Assembly: GCA_014871385.1 (NCBI GenBank)
Contig: CM026427.1
Location: forward strand, 11,594,430 to 11,658,429
DNA length: 64,000 nt
Direction: 5' to 3'
Source: Ceratodon purpureus
Lineage: Eukaryota > Streptophyta > Bryopsida > Pseudoditrichales > Ditrichaceae
Shown here: one piece after another, positions 36,152 through 46,385 of the stretch
Layout: each line of letters begins with the position of its first letter
Numbering within the stretch: the stretch's first letter is position 1
Position numbers and translations under genes: made by a program
The notes under the pieces: model-generated
What the model saw: the letters and a program-made list of their open reading frames with translations, nothing else
Told to the model about the DNA's origin: nothing
The model's database searches: none

Positions 36152-37224
36152 ATGGGGGCGTACAGAAGTTCCCAGCGTTCCACTCTTGATCTGTTGAAGC
36201 TGCTCGTGGTTGCACTTTGTGCCAGCACGGCCTTCTTCCTGGGCGATGTGCATGCCGCCGACCCGGACCCCCTGGCGGACTTCTGCGTGGCGGATCTGTC
36301 GCCCAATGCGCCCTTGGTGAACGGGTATGCGTGCAAGCCCCGCACCAATGTCACCACCGACGACTTCGTGTACACCGGCTTCCGACAAGCTGGTAAGTAC
36401 TAAGTTGCTACTAGTCAATGTTCATCTCGTCCAACTTATATGTTGTCCGATCCTATTATATCTTGCTAGGAGAAATTAGTTAGCCGTGCGCTTGCTGCAA
36501 TTGCGTGGGATGAGCTGCAGTATAACGATGATTGCTAACCCAGGTTGTGGACGTGGATTTGTAACTCCAGCTGCCTCAGATGCTCAAATCATGCAGTCGC
36601 CGACAGGGGCCGTCGTCTCGCTTGCCGGTCCCAAGGAATGGCCGGGCCTCAACACGCAGGGCGTCACCCACGCCAGGCTCGACTTCGCCATTGGCGGGGT
36701 AATTCCGCTCCACACTCACCCCCGCGCGGCCGAGACGCTGTTGGTCCTCAAGGGCACCATCTACACGGGCTTCATCAGCGACGACAACGTCCTGTACGCG
36801 TCCACCCTGAAGCAGGGCGACGTGATCCTGTTCCCGAAAGCGCTGCTGCACTTCCAGCTCAACGTGGGCAACGAGACCGCCATCACCTTCAACACCCTCA
36901 CCTCCCAGAGCCCCGGATTGCTCCTGTCAGCCAACCAGGTGAGGATCGCTCAGATTGTGGAGTTCGGCCTGTTCTCATTGGATTAATACGCAAATTCAGC
37001 TCTGTGCATGTTTGATTGGGATTCAAGAATTGAATTTTAGAATTGAATTGCGGAGGTTCTAAGCTTTTGAATGGACAGTGTGTTCCGTCCCTGACCTGTT
37101 GATGCTAATTTGTGGTGCTCAGATCTTCGAGCCCAACATCACGAGCACGGTGATTGAGAAGTCGTTCGGCATCGATGCAGCGACTGTGAAGCTGCTCAAA
37201 GCTTCGTACCCAGGCCACCCTTGA
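36152..37224 (+). CDS. Germin-like protein (apoplastic cupin)
   Basis: Three exons (36152-36392, 36544-36938, 37123-37224) join in phase to 245 aa, a usual length for germins. Residues 1-35 form a signal peptide with a likely cut after GDVHA. Cys45 (DFCVAD) and Cys61 (YACKP) match the conserved germin disulphide. Cupin motif 1 is PLHTHPRAAETLLVLKG, with metal ligands His137, His139 and Glu144. Motif 2, LFPKALLHFQLN, supplies His183. Germins are secreted, bind manganese, form oligomers in the cell wall, and some are oxalate oxidases or superoxide dismutases; the activity cannot be told from sequence. Coding DNA is strikingly GC-rich compared with the flanks. Exon 1 ends in phase 1 and the next begins with GTTGTGGACG after a CCCAG acceptor. 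A TATA box lies at 35878. Confidence 0.92.
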
Positions 37225-38861
37225 GCTGCACATGCGAGTGAATGATTCGCGTGGGGCCTTTCGAAGACTAACTTACCAGCTCAATTGTGGTGATCCGAGC
37301 CTGATACACATCTTAAGTAGATGTGTTAGAGAATTTCAGACCATACTTTAGTACAGTAGATTCAGTAATGACAAGTAACAGAAACATGACCCGGCCATGT
37401 TAACTATTAAATTGTTAGTTTTACGGTCTTGATCTGGAGTGTTTATTAGGGCGCTTTCGATCAATTACTGAGTCATATTCAGTGGTAGGATTGTGAAGCA
37501 CAACCGAACTTATGAAGTCATGACCAGCAGTATTAAGAAAACTGATGTCAAGTGGCAAGCTTCATTAATTAATTGTGAAGATCACTGATCCATTCTGTGG
37601 TCATGCCTCGTATATGTTGTGCCATCTTCATCCCTCACAGACAGCTTTGGTCTGTTGAGTTATCTACTTGTGTGGAAGACCTTTGTGTAGCTGAGGGGTA
37701 CCGAGTGATGTACTGTACAGTACAGTGCCAGATAGTAAGAACTCAGATTGGGTTTGCAAGGACCTGCCATTAGAATTTGATAAATATTAGATTATTTATA
37801 ATCCAAATTTGAGCATGGAATAGAACACATATGCAATACACATCTAATTGATTTTTCGGTTCAGTCGTTTCGGTCCAGGCATATACTTCAACGACGAGAT
37901 GAGCATGCGGGGGGAGCGAGGCTGGCAAACGCAAATGCATAGGCTCTAGGGGATTTTCAGAGGTTGATTCTTATCACTCTCCAGCATAGCAGGAGTATTC
38001 TAGTCAGTGATGGGTCTGTTATTCTGCGCCTTCGAATTGCTGTTTCCCGGGATCTATTCACAGATCGAGTTACTTGAACGCTGTTAGACACGGGCTGTAT
38101 CCGCTCTAAAGCCGCTCAAGGGCAACATTGCTGACATTTCTCAAGAGATTTGTATCATGTAGCTAGGACAATGTTAAGGATATCTTTTGTGCTATTTCCT
38201 CTGAGATTATGAAGACTCTCGGCATTGGAGACAGTCATTAGAAAGTAGAGGATTAGGTCTTCCCTGCAGTTCTTAAGAAGCATGTCGATCTAAGAGTTCG
38301 ATTTCGCAGACAATGTTGACACAAGCGTTTAGGTAATGTAAGGAATTCGATGATACCTGGGACAAGTTTTGCTTTGGATTGAAATCATTTGCAGTTACAG
38401 CCTCCATCCTTTTGCAAAGCCATGTCTCTTGGTCCCTGCACAGCCATGTCTTTTCGCCTTCGATGATCACGACTGTTTACCGAAGCAAGTCTCATGACCT
38501 TTGAGCTGCTTGAAACGGAAAAGAAAATCATCTCTATCATAATCATCGGGAGTGGATGTCAAGAAGCGCCTTGAGAGATCAGCTGCTTAGCAGCTGATAA
38601 GAGGCATTGATGCAAGGAAAGCCATATCCAAAACTGGAGATTAGCAGTTGAAACAATCTGCTGGAGATTACCAGTTGGATCAATCCGCATCTTCTCTCAC
38701 AAGCCTCTTCCGAAACCTTCATGAAATCTTAAAGACATTCGTTGCGTTGATGAGAGGGATGTGGTTCTCAGGAGCTCGGAGTTGAATCACCACTTCCCAC
38801 TGTGGCAGCCCAAGTCAAGCTTCAATTTCTTGTCATCACCGAAAGTTGAGAGGTGGTGAAA
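37225..38861. other. Intergenic region downstream of germin-like gene
   Basis: Moderate GC content, with 3' UTR of the germin gene at its start. A 65-codon minus-strand frame at 38273-38470 contains a short internal duplication (ETWLC twice) and no known domain; it is not called. Nothing else recognised. Confidence 0.4.
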
Positions 38862-39593
38862 ATGCCGCTGTCAAAGTATCACCTCAATGAGTTCCGGATA
38901 AAGAAGTACATGAAGGAATCGGCGTGGTCTAAGTATAATCGCCTAAAAGAGTTGAAAAGGCATAGGTTACGCGTCAAAAATGTTTTAGGTAGTAGCGATT
39001 TTAGTTGTCCCCACTACAGCCATCACATTCTCATCGAACGCCGAAGAGCCGACATCGAAGAAGGTGAGTAGCATTATATCCATCCTGCTCACCTGCATCT
39101 CAACAGTCGTTGTTAATTCTAGCAACAATGCTGATCAGTATGATACTAAGGTCTCCTAGTAGCTGAATAACTACTCTTGTGAGATGTCAGTATGCAAATT
39201 TAATCGAATGTCTCCAAGTCCACTCTACCACTGATCGAAAATTCCTCCAGCTCTGTGATGCCGAAGGGGTGACCGGCAAAACGTAAATGCTCAGCTACAT
39301 TTTCGAGCCAGGTAGAGCACGATGGGAGTGTTGAACCCAAGTTGCACTGAACTGAATGTACATTGATACATCACTTGTCTATTAAGTCGTATTAGCATCA
39401 ATAAATAGTACAGTGGAAGTTAACGAGAATTTTCGGTGTTCCAGTGCTGGGTGGTGCCTCGAATTGGATCGGAAAGTATGTGAACACACCGAAGAAGCTC
39501 TGCGATGCCAGGCCATGGCGAAAAATCGAAAATGCCAAACCACATCCCGCGCCATTTTCAACTTTAAAACTGGAACCCAGAGGAGGTAACTGA
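38862..39593 (+). CDS. Small basic orphan protein, two exons
   Basis: Exon 1 (38862-39063) ends GAAGAAG before GTGAGT. Exon 2 (39445-39593) follows a TTTTCGGTGTTCCAG acceptor and joins in phase 1, giving a 116-aa product that stops at TGA 39591-39593. The N-terminal half is helical and very basic (MPLSKYHLNEFRIKKYMKES, then a KELKRHRLR segment). The C-terminal half is Trp/Pro/Lys-rich (NWIGKYVNTPKKL, ARPWRKIENAKPHPAP). There is no signal peptide or membrane helix. The second exon was recognised only because its frame, splice phase and composition fit; alone it is short. I do not recognise the family. It precedes another small basic gene in the same orientation (40243), so a related role is possible but not shown. 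An alternative donor just before the stop (GGAG/GTAACT) could extend it. Confidence 0.55.
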
Positions 39594-40242
39594 GCACATC
39601 CTTTTTGTTTCTAAATTTGCAAACATTGGCAAACCGTCTGCTACTGGATGCACAATCGCTCAATGATGTGCAAAATCAAGAGAGCCTCGCAGAAGAGTAT
39701 AGGTAGAATTCTTGAGTGGCACGTGACAATCGTGAAATAAGACTGCGGAGAAAAACTACATATCAAAACATGATCTAGCATCTTTCCAACTTCATAACAT
39801 ACTGATAAGAGTAGCTCTATCATTTAGAACCATACGGCCGACGGTTTTCTAGTTCATTACCCATTGCCCATGACTCCTCACAAATTGACAACCATTTTGA
39901 CATCACTCGCATTTAGGGTTTAAGGTTATCCTCAGACCTGCACTTGAAAGAGCAATTCCGAACCCCGATCAGTACCCACTAAACACAGAACCCAGTAAAC
40001 ATCCACTAGTGACCTGTTGAAATGAGGAAGATAGATCTAGCATTTCAGATAAGTTCACGGAACTTAGAACAACCTAAAAAGAAAAACTCAAGGTATTCCA
40101 AACCCTAGTTGCCAAACCTAACAAACCAAACCAGGAATTCCTCAACTGACATCCTGCACTCAAGGCTGTGTGGTACAATGTGCTTGAGACGCATCTGAAA
40201 CTCAAACATAATTACTGAACCTGTTACTAAACCTCACGAAAC
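39594..40242. other. Spacer between the two small genes
   Basis: No coding frame or RNA gene seen. It presumably contains the 3' end of the first small gene and the promoter and leader of the second. No TATA box close to 40243 stands out. Confidence 0.4.
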
Positions 40243-41437
40243 ATGGTGGATCTGATCAAAGATAAGATGCGAGTAATCGAGAGAAACCTTATGGAGATGT
40301 ACGATAGAATCAAGGAAGTGGAAGAATCCCCCTCCCAGTACGCCATTGTCAAGAAGACATACCTTTCCAGAGGAGACTCTCCATGGCGCAGGTACTCCGC
40401 TTCTCCTCTCATGCACCGTCCTCTTCTCATCATTCAACATCAAACAAAACTGCACATGAGCTGAATGCTAATGAGCTCTGTGATTAATGACCAGGCCGCC
40501 GAAGGACTTACTGGAGGACAAGCTCGAGAAAGTGAGGATATGGGAGATGAAGCACCATCCGAGACCAAAGACGGTGCCAGCAACAGGCTTCTTCGCTTCG
40601 CTCTTCGGCACCGGCACCGTGCCCAAGCCACCGCCGAAGAAGAAGCCAACAAGTGCAACGAAGAAGAGGCCGGCATCCGCACCTGCACCCGCAGCAACTG
40701 AAGAGCCGGAGCCTCCGAGCATCTCCACTGTCACCACACGTATGCCCAAACTCACCATCTTCTCTTCTCTCCGCCATTTCCCATCACTTCCTCCGAAGCC
40801 CTGCCTCCTCACAACATTGCCTAAACATTGCCTTCCTCTAAACATTGCCTGTATCACGATATTATCAGAACATTATCAGAATATTATCAGGTTGCTATCG
40901 GTGAGTTATCGGAATGTTAACGGGAGTTTATCGGACTGTTGTCGGAAGGTTATCGGACTGTTATGGGAAGGTTATCGGGATGGTATCGGGACAGTTATCG
41001 GGATGGTATCGGGAAGGTTATCGGGATGGTATCGGGATGGTATTGGGATGGTATCGGGGTGGTATCAGAGACATTTATTACAGTTGTGATGTTATCGGAG
41101 GGATGTAATCAGAACTGAACTGTGGATGTACAGAGTGGGTATGAGGTCTTTTATCAATGAAAGGGAAGTCCGGGGTGAAGATAATAAGTTATTCCATTGA
41201 GAGGTCAAAAGTTACTTGGCTGGTAATTTGGTCAGAAGAGAGCTCCGAGAGAGGTGGAGACAAGGCACAGAATTACGGTTGCAAATGGGGAGAGTTTATC
41301 CTTGCTTTATGTACGGGGACTTGTGGTTTAAGATTTTAATTGATTGGGATGAATGTGTTTGTGCAGTGGATGCGGAGAAGGATGAGAAGCTGGCTCAGCT
41401 GAAGGCAGTCCAGGAGGCTGGTGATCCTAATTTTTGA
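40243..41437 (+). CDS. Small coiled-coil, Pro/Lys-rich orphan protein
   Basis: Three exons (40243-40391, 40495-40739, 41367-41437) join in phase (2, then 1) to 154 aa. Residues 1-30 form a charged amphipathic helix, likely a coiled coil (MRVIERNLMEMYDRIKEVEE). A conserved-looking middle follows (SPWRRPPKDLLEDKLEKVR, then GFFASLFG at 81-88). Next comes a Pro/Lys/Ala linker (about 93-125) and a short acidic/basic helix ending QEAGDPNF. There is no signal peptide or membrane segment. I do not recognise the family. The basic low-complexity linker suggests binding to nucleic acid or to microtubules, as inference only. The second intron contains an 11-bp minisatellite of about 19 units. Both splice donors (GTACTC and GTATGC) are weak but usable, and both acceptors have pyrimidine tracts. 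Confidence 0.65.
40862..41070 (+). repeat. Intronic 11-bp minisatellite, about 19 diverged units
   Basis: The repeat period is 11. Early units read TTATCAGAACA and TTATCAGAATA, then TTATCGGACTG and TTATCGGAAGG, and the last ones GGTATCGGGAT and GGTATCAGAG. The sequence drifts gradually along the array, as expected from successive local duplication. It lies wholly in the second intron (40740-41366) of the orphan gene. GGG tracts recur every 11-12 bases in the second half. The unit resembles the 11-mers at 7523-7580 and 7627-7648. Confidence 0.85.
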
Positions 41438-41466
41438 AGAGGGAGAGGGAGTTGAGTGATTGTTTG

Positions 41467-41765
41467 TTGGTCAATCGGCTACCACCATTGATCCACCCAA
41501 TCTTGGTGGGGGGTCTCTTGACCTTGTCGCATGGGTACCCTTAAATTGTCCTTGGGGTGGAGAACATGTCCGTTCTTCATAATGGTAATTAGTTCTAGCC
41601 TAGGTAGGTTAGACCACAGTTATAGTGTCCACCTTCGAAAGGAGGCATCAAGGTTAGTAAGAACTTTGTAGGTCCTGGTGGCATACTTAGTATCACTATC
41701 CCCAACGGACGCTTCATTCACGCGGGCCTTCGGCCCGAGTTACTCTCTCTCTTGGTCAATCGGCT
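41467..41765. mobile_element. 271-bp insertion flanked by 14-bp direct repeats
   Basis: TTGGTCAATCGGCT occurs exactly at 41467-41480 and 41752-41765. An exact 14-base repeat this close is unlikely by chance in such sequence. It may be the target duplication of a retroposed element occupying 41481-41751. The insert has a higher GC content than its distant surroundings, ends in CTCTCTCTC and contains a GC-rich hairpin (41723-41737). No pol III boxes or coding region were found, so the element class is open. Confidence 0.4.
41723..41737. repeat. GC-rich hairpin
   Basis: CGGGCC TTC GGCCCG is a perfect 6-bp stem with a 3-nt loop inside the candidate insertion at 41481-41751. It looks like a stable RNA hairpin, but a bacterial-type terminator role makes no sense in this setting. 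Confidence 0.45.
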
Positions 41766-43659
41766 GGAGGTATGAGGGAGAGATCCTACATGAGCTTGGG
41801 TATGTTGTTGATGGGGTGGTATATACGTTGGAGTACTACCATAGAAATATGTGTTATTGCTAATTTAAATAGAATTCTGGAAGGAGTAATGATCATTCAT
41901 GGATAAAAAATTTAAGAAAAAACATGGTGGTAAGTTAAAATGTGCGTTTTGTGAAGAACATGTAAATAAAAATATTAAATTTTCATACATCGTGTTAAAT
42001 TAATTTTTGGATTGAATTATTTATTTAAGTTCAAATTTATATTTCAAAACATATATAATGTAAGGTCATTTTTTGATTTTAAAGATTTTATTTTTCTTGA
42101 AGTGATATATAGAATATTTTCTATGAGTTTTAAACAACTAATAAACATTTCTTATAGTAAGTAATAAAATAACTCATAAATTAGGTTTTAATGAAAAGTA
42201 TCTTGTGGAATTATTGTATGACAAATGGACATGGTTTTCTGGAGTATAGATATAGATTTTATTTTATTTTTAAAAATTTGATGAAGTGCACAATCAAATT
42301 TTAAGAAACCATCAAAATATTTCAAAATTATTGCATGAATATAATATTCATGCCAAATTATTTTAGCCATGAAGAACACTTTAAATGTGATCCTAATTCT
42401 AACTAATGGGAAAAAATCTCATGCAAATAAGCACAAACATAGCACAACAAAACCAAGTCTGGAACTCAACTATAGAAAAAATCAACCATGGATGCACGTT
42501 ATAGATGTATGTTAGCTGTTTTTATTATGATCTATTATAAAAAAAACTCAATTTATCATGCAAAATATAAAGTATAATCATATCATTTCCATTCACTCAA
42601 CCAATCGTAGCCTTTGTAATATTTGAAGACCAACAATCTATATAGTTGCACGTTAAGCTCAATGAATTCCTTTATAAAAATCAAAAAATTTATATTTGCT
42701 TCTCTAAATGTTCAATAAGCAACTTATCTCTGATGACAAAAGTTTTGAATAAAGTATAAACTTAGTGCATGTGATGATTTTTAATGGAACTTGCAATAAA
42801 TTATATATAAATAGTAAATTTCCTCACTTTAGGTCTTAACATTACAACACAACTTTAAAAAACTCTTATTTTGATAACAATACAAAGATGGCTCATGTAC
42901 AATATATTTGCTTTGAAATTGGCATAGTATAGAAATTGTTTTTAAACTCTATGCTAAGTTTGCCCAGCACTTCTTCATATGAATGTTAATAACTATTATC
43001 TAAATTTGCGCCTTTAAGTTGTCAATTAAGAAAATACATAATAATTATATTTTTATATATATTAAATTTTTTTGGCTTTAGTACATCCAATAATTTATAC
43101 TTCTTAGATGCAACTTTTGGAAAAATAAATAAATTAATTAAATTAAAAAAATAAAGTAATATAAAATTATAGATCAAATCCATAAAAAATAAAAAATAAT
43201 ATTAGATTTAGTGTAAAAAATAGTCAAGATCACTTCGAAGGGCAATTGGCATTGAATTATTTCTTGTTCAAAAATTTTATTTTTTTCAACCAAAAGCTGA
43301 ATTTTGGAATCCTTATACCGTTATAAACATTAAAGAATTCTTACACATTGCACAAATTTTACTAAGTTTGAGCAACAAATTGAATTTAATAATCTTCTAT
43401 TGTGTTTCTATGAATTCATGGTACATTCACGACCGTACCTGCATGACTAGTTACATAGTAATTGAGTCCTTTTTTGAGGTGCCAAAAGATCAAAAAAAAT
43501 TTAAAATAGAAAAATCATATTCATACTAAAAAAACCGGATTTGAAACAAATTTAGGTTTGCCAAATTCAAGAATTCAAAATTTATCAATTATTTGGCATT
43601 ACATTGCCGAATTGGCCATGCATATAATCTGGCATATATCAACGCTAAAGGAGAAGACA

Positions 43660-43728
43660 GGCAGGTCGAGCGACGTGCGGAAGAGAGGCAGGTATAACGA
43701 CGTCAGGAAGAGAAGCAGGTCCAGGGCC
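43660..43728 (+). repeat. 27-bp tandem repeat in GC-rich island
   Basis: GGCAGGT-8 nt-GT--GGAAGAGA occurs at 43660-43686 and 43687-43713, followed by a partial third unit (AGCAGGTCC). In one frame it encodes repeated (D)VRKR motifs. The surrounding 85-codon frame (43558-43815) has no known domain, so this may be a degraded element rather than a gene. Confidence 0.5.
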
Positions 43729-44328
43729 TTGCAAGTGGGGAGACATGTGATATCTGTTGCCACCGGGGTCCTCGGACTAGAGGAGATGTATACCGTGACG
43801 TGCTCTATGTTCTGATTTTGCTCATGGCATTACTTCTACTTGCCACAATAATGTTAGTGTTTCTAGATTACTTCAGAGGACCGGCATGTTTTTTTAGGAT
43901 GATTCCATAAGGACACAAGAAATAAGGATGCTCTTGAATTTCATACAATTATTTTGAGTGTGGTCCTACAAACTGTTGCGGCAACAAACACCACCACGAG
44001 AGACATGTGTTGATTCCCTGTAAGCTAGCTAGATATGTCGAGCATTAAAAGATGGCGGAAGGTTTGACTGAGGTATTCATTTCAATGCCCTATGCCCTTT
44101 GTGTATCTGATGCTTGCGATTGAATTATGCCCTATGCCCTGTGTGTGTTGATGGTTGTGATTGGACTATGAAAGACAAACTTCATCATATTACAAACACC
44201 TAAAAAGATGCAATGATATTACATCTTGGATTTGTGAGGTTTATATTGAGAACATTTAGATATTAACGTATAGACTTAATACAAATTATAGTAAAAAGAT
44301 TTTTTTATTGTTGAGTTGTGGTGTGTAG

Positions 44329-44844
44329 ATCCCGTTTCCTTTTATCAAGGACTACTTGGCTTCTAACTATTTTAACCTCATAAATGACCCTCCTCCCACT
44401 TTCACTAGTGCATTGCAATCTATTGAGTAGGATTTGAATGCAGACGTTGACCGCACTTCATTTGATGCTTCAAAAGATGCCTTGAAGTATTTCTTTTTAA
44501 AGTACTTCTCTACTTTGGTGTTTACGGAGGTTATGGAGGTCTATGAGGAGGTTCAGGACTCAATAGTGGGCATTCGGTACTTTCTCCGTGGTGGCTACGA
44601 CATTTTTAATGTGCGGATGTTAAACGATGTCATCGATATTTTAAATCAACGTTGTGCATGTGACACCAGTCAAAATCCAGGTGTTTTGATGTTACACTTC
44701 AGCAATTTGGTCATCAGCCTTGTAATGAGGAGACATCTAGTGTTACACCTCTGCGATGTGATCATTAGCTTCGTGATAAGGGAACATCGAATGCTAGAGG
44801 AAGCCCAACACAGTGATTTTATACATAATTCTTTTGGTGTATGA
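44329..44844 (+). pseudogene. Degraded coding region of unknown family with in-frame stop
   Basis: A TTGTGGTGTGTAG acceptor-like sequence precedes 44329, from which a protein-like frame runs (IPFPFIKDYLASNYF, then DPPPTFTSALQSIE). It meets TAG at 44428-44430 and continues in the same frame for 136 codons (DRTSFDASKDALKYFFLKYF and onward) to a stop at 44842-44844. Composition on both sides of the stop is alike, so this looks like one decayed coding region. No family recognised. It might be transposon-derived, or the stop might lie at an exon boundary I cannot resolve. Confidence 0.4.
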
Positions 44845-45749
44845 TTTTTCTGGAGTTTTGGTATTTTCCTAAAGTTTCATTGTTTATTTTGGCATGTTTA
44901 CAAATCACACTTACTCATGTAGTTCTCTTCAATTATTGTTGTGTATATTTGAAAAAAATAAAAATAGATTAAAAAATTAACAATGTTGTTTATTTTATCA
45001 TGATTGGTATGATGGAGAATTAATAAAACAATTGCCGTAAATACAAGTCTTCTTGCGATTTTTATTATTGTTTTAGATAAAAAGGCATGAAGAAAAAAAA
45101 ATGGCAGATGTAATGCATGTTGTTTGCTCTAATTAAATAGAGCATTTAAAATAATACAAATGAAATGAACTCGACTCTTATGCCATTCATTCCTTTGACT
45201 ATCCAATCTAAAAGTAAAAGCATTGTTTTAATACTTTCTATGCAAACTTCATTTAGAGTCTTGGATTTGTTGATTAGATGTTACTTCTTTTTGTTTATCT
45301 ACTAGAAGATGAAATATGTTCACAAAGAGATGTCAACCCAAATCTTATTTATGATAATCTCTTCATTGCATATCCTAATTTCATTTTTAGTTGTATATAC
45401 CATGTAGAACTACGGTAGATTTGAAACTATACTATATACATTTAAACAGTAATGAGAATAAGAATTTAATCACAATAAAAATAAAAAAATAACAAGGAGG
45501 AAAAATAAAACGTAATAAACCCCTGACTTTCGACCGGCATCGGGTGGGCTCGCTCATGTTCCAGCCGCCTCAAATTGGCGAGGATGCTGTCGTGTAAGGA
45601 ATTGTTTCAATATGTAAATACAGTGTGGAATGGTTTGGGAGCAGTGTTGTGAGCAAATAGAAATAAAACTAAGAAAAATAAAAATATAGACAAAAGAGAG
45701 GGGAGAGATCAGAGGAATGAAGGGGGGAGAGAAAGGAGCGTGGTTTTAA

Positions 45750-45945
45750 CCATGAAACTTGGAGTCTCTGCATCTTCTCACATGCTCAGGGGGTAGGTGG
45801 CGCAAACTGGTAGTTTCCTGCCTAGTTTTTACTAGCAGTGCCAAGCCACGTGGCCATTTGCATGTTCATACGGGTCCAAAGGGTTTCGAACCCGGACCAA
45901 TGCTATGGCGCTTGAAGCACTTTACCAGTTGGACTTCCGCGGTTT
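45750..45945 (-). mobile_element. tRNA-derived SINE-like element
   Basis: On the minus strand an A-box-like GTCCAACTGGTAAAG (45920-45934) is followed by a perfect pol III B box GGTTCGAAACC (45882-45892) at tRNA-like spacing. The T arm pairs only partly and no intact cloverleaf forms, so this is not a functional tRNA. The 3' boundary is a guess; no A tail was found. GCCACGTGGC within it is a fortuitous G-box. Confidence 0.45.
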
Positions 45946-46181
45946 AACGATTATCAGAGCATGCTGAACGGATTTATATCCCTAACCATTGTTTAATATT
46001 TTTATTTTTTATTTTATTTGAGTAGGTTTGATTGGAGAAAACAGATCACATCTTTGGGAAAGCTTCACAGAGACGCCTTCTACAAAATATTTATGTTATT
46101 AGAAGAAGTTTCATTTAGAACTTCATTAGTTTTTCGTAGTTGTTTTGATTTCTTTGATCATGTCGAATTGGAGTTTTTTCT

Positions 46182-46385
46182 GAGTCTCAGAATGAAGAGC
46201 TTCAACCAGAGCTTGAGCTGGATTTTTCTTTATCTCAACTGCCGGTTCGTACTCTTCTGCCATTTAATCCTGCACCGTTGCGTAAGCGTCTACAAGAAGA
46301 AGCTAGGCCTTCTCGGCCGCCTAAGCAACCTCGTGTAGAGCAGCAGTGGCACGGCAATCTTCAACAAGATGCTCATGCCTTGGTG
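46182..46385 (+). pseudogene. Coding-like fragment, unknown
   Basis: In the frame starting GAG TCT CAG at 46182 the translation looks like a natural protein: an acidic part (ESQNEELQPELELDFSLSQL), then a basic proline-rich part (LRKRLQEEARPSRPPKQPR). The frame has no plausible ATG and a stop shortly upstream. A CTGAG at the left edge might be an acceptor. It overlaps a 106-codon frame in another phase that is probably a shadow. It may be a remnant of a retroelement or a single exon. Confidence 0.25.

Larger units (their letters stand above)
41438..44328. other. Intergenic, mainly AT-rich DNA
   Basis: After a moderate-GC segment to about 41870 the DNA is very AT-rich to about 43640, with no coding frame recognised. 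A GC-richer island at 43640-43815 holds a short tandem array. Another tandem duplication (period 42) lies at 44085-44170, with ATGCCCTATGCCC at the head of each unit. Confidence 0.4.

Noticed and set aside
40862..41070. CRISPR array
   Set aside because: Units are 11 bp, contiguous and diverging, without spacers. It is a minisatellite in a plant intron.
41723..41737. Rho-independent terminator
   Set aside because: The stem looks like one, but there is no T tract and the context is eukaryotic nuclear DNA.
45860..45945. Functional tRNA gene
   Set aside because: The B box is good but the T stem pairs only partly and no full cloverleaf can be drawn. A SINE head or tRNA pseudogene fits better.
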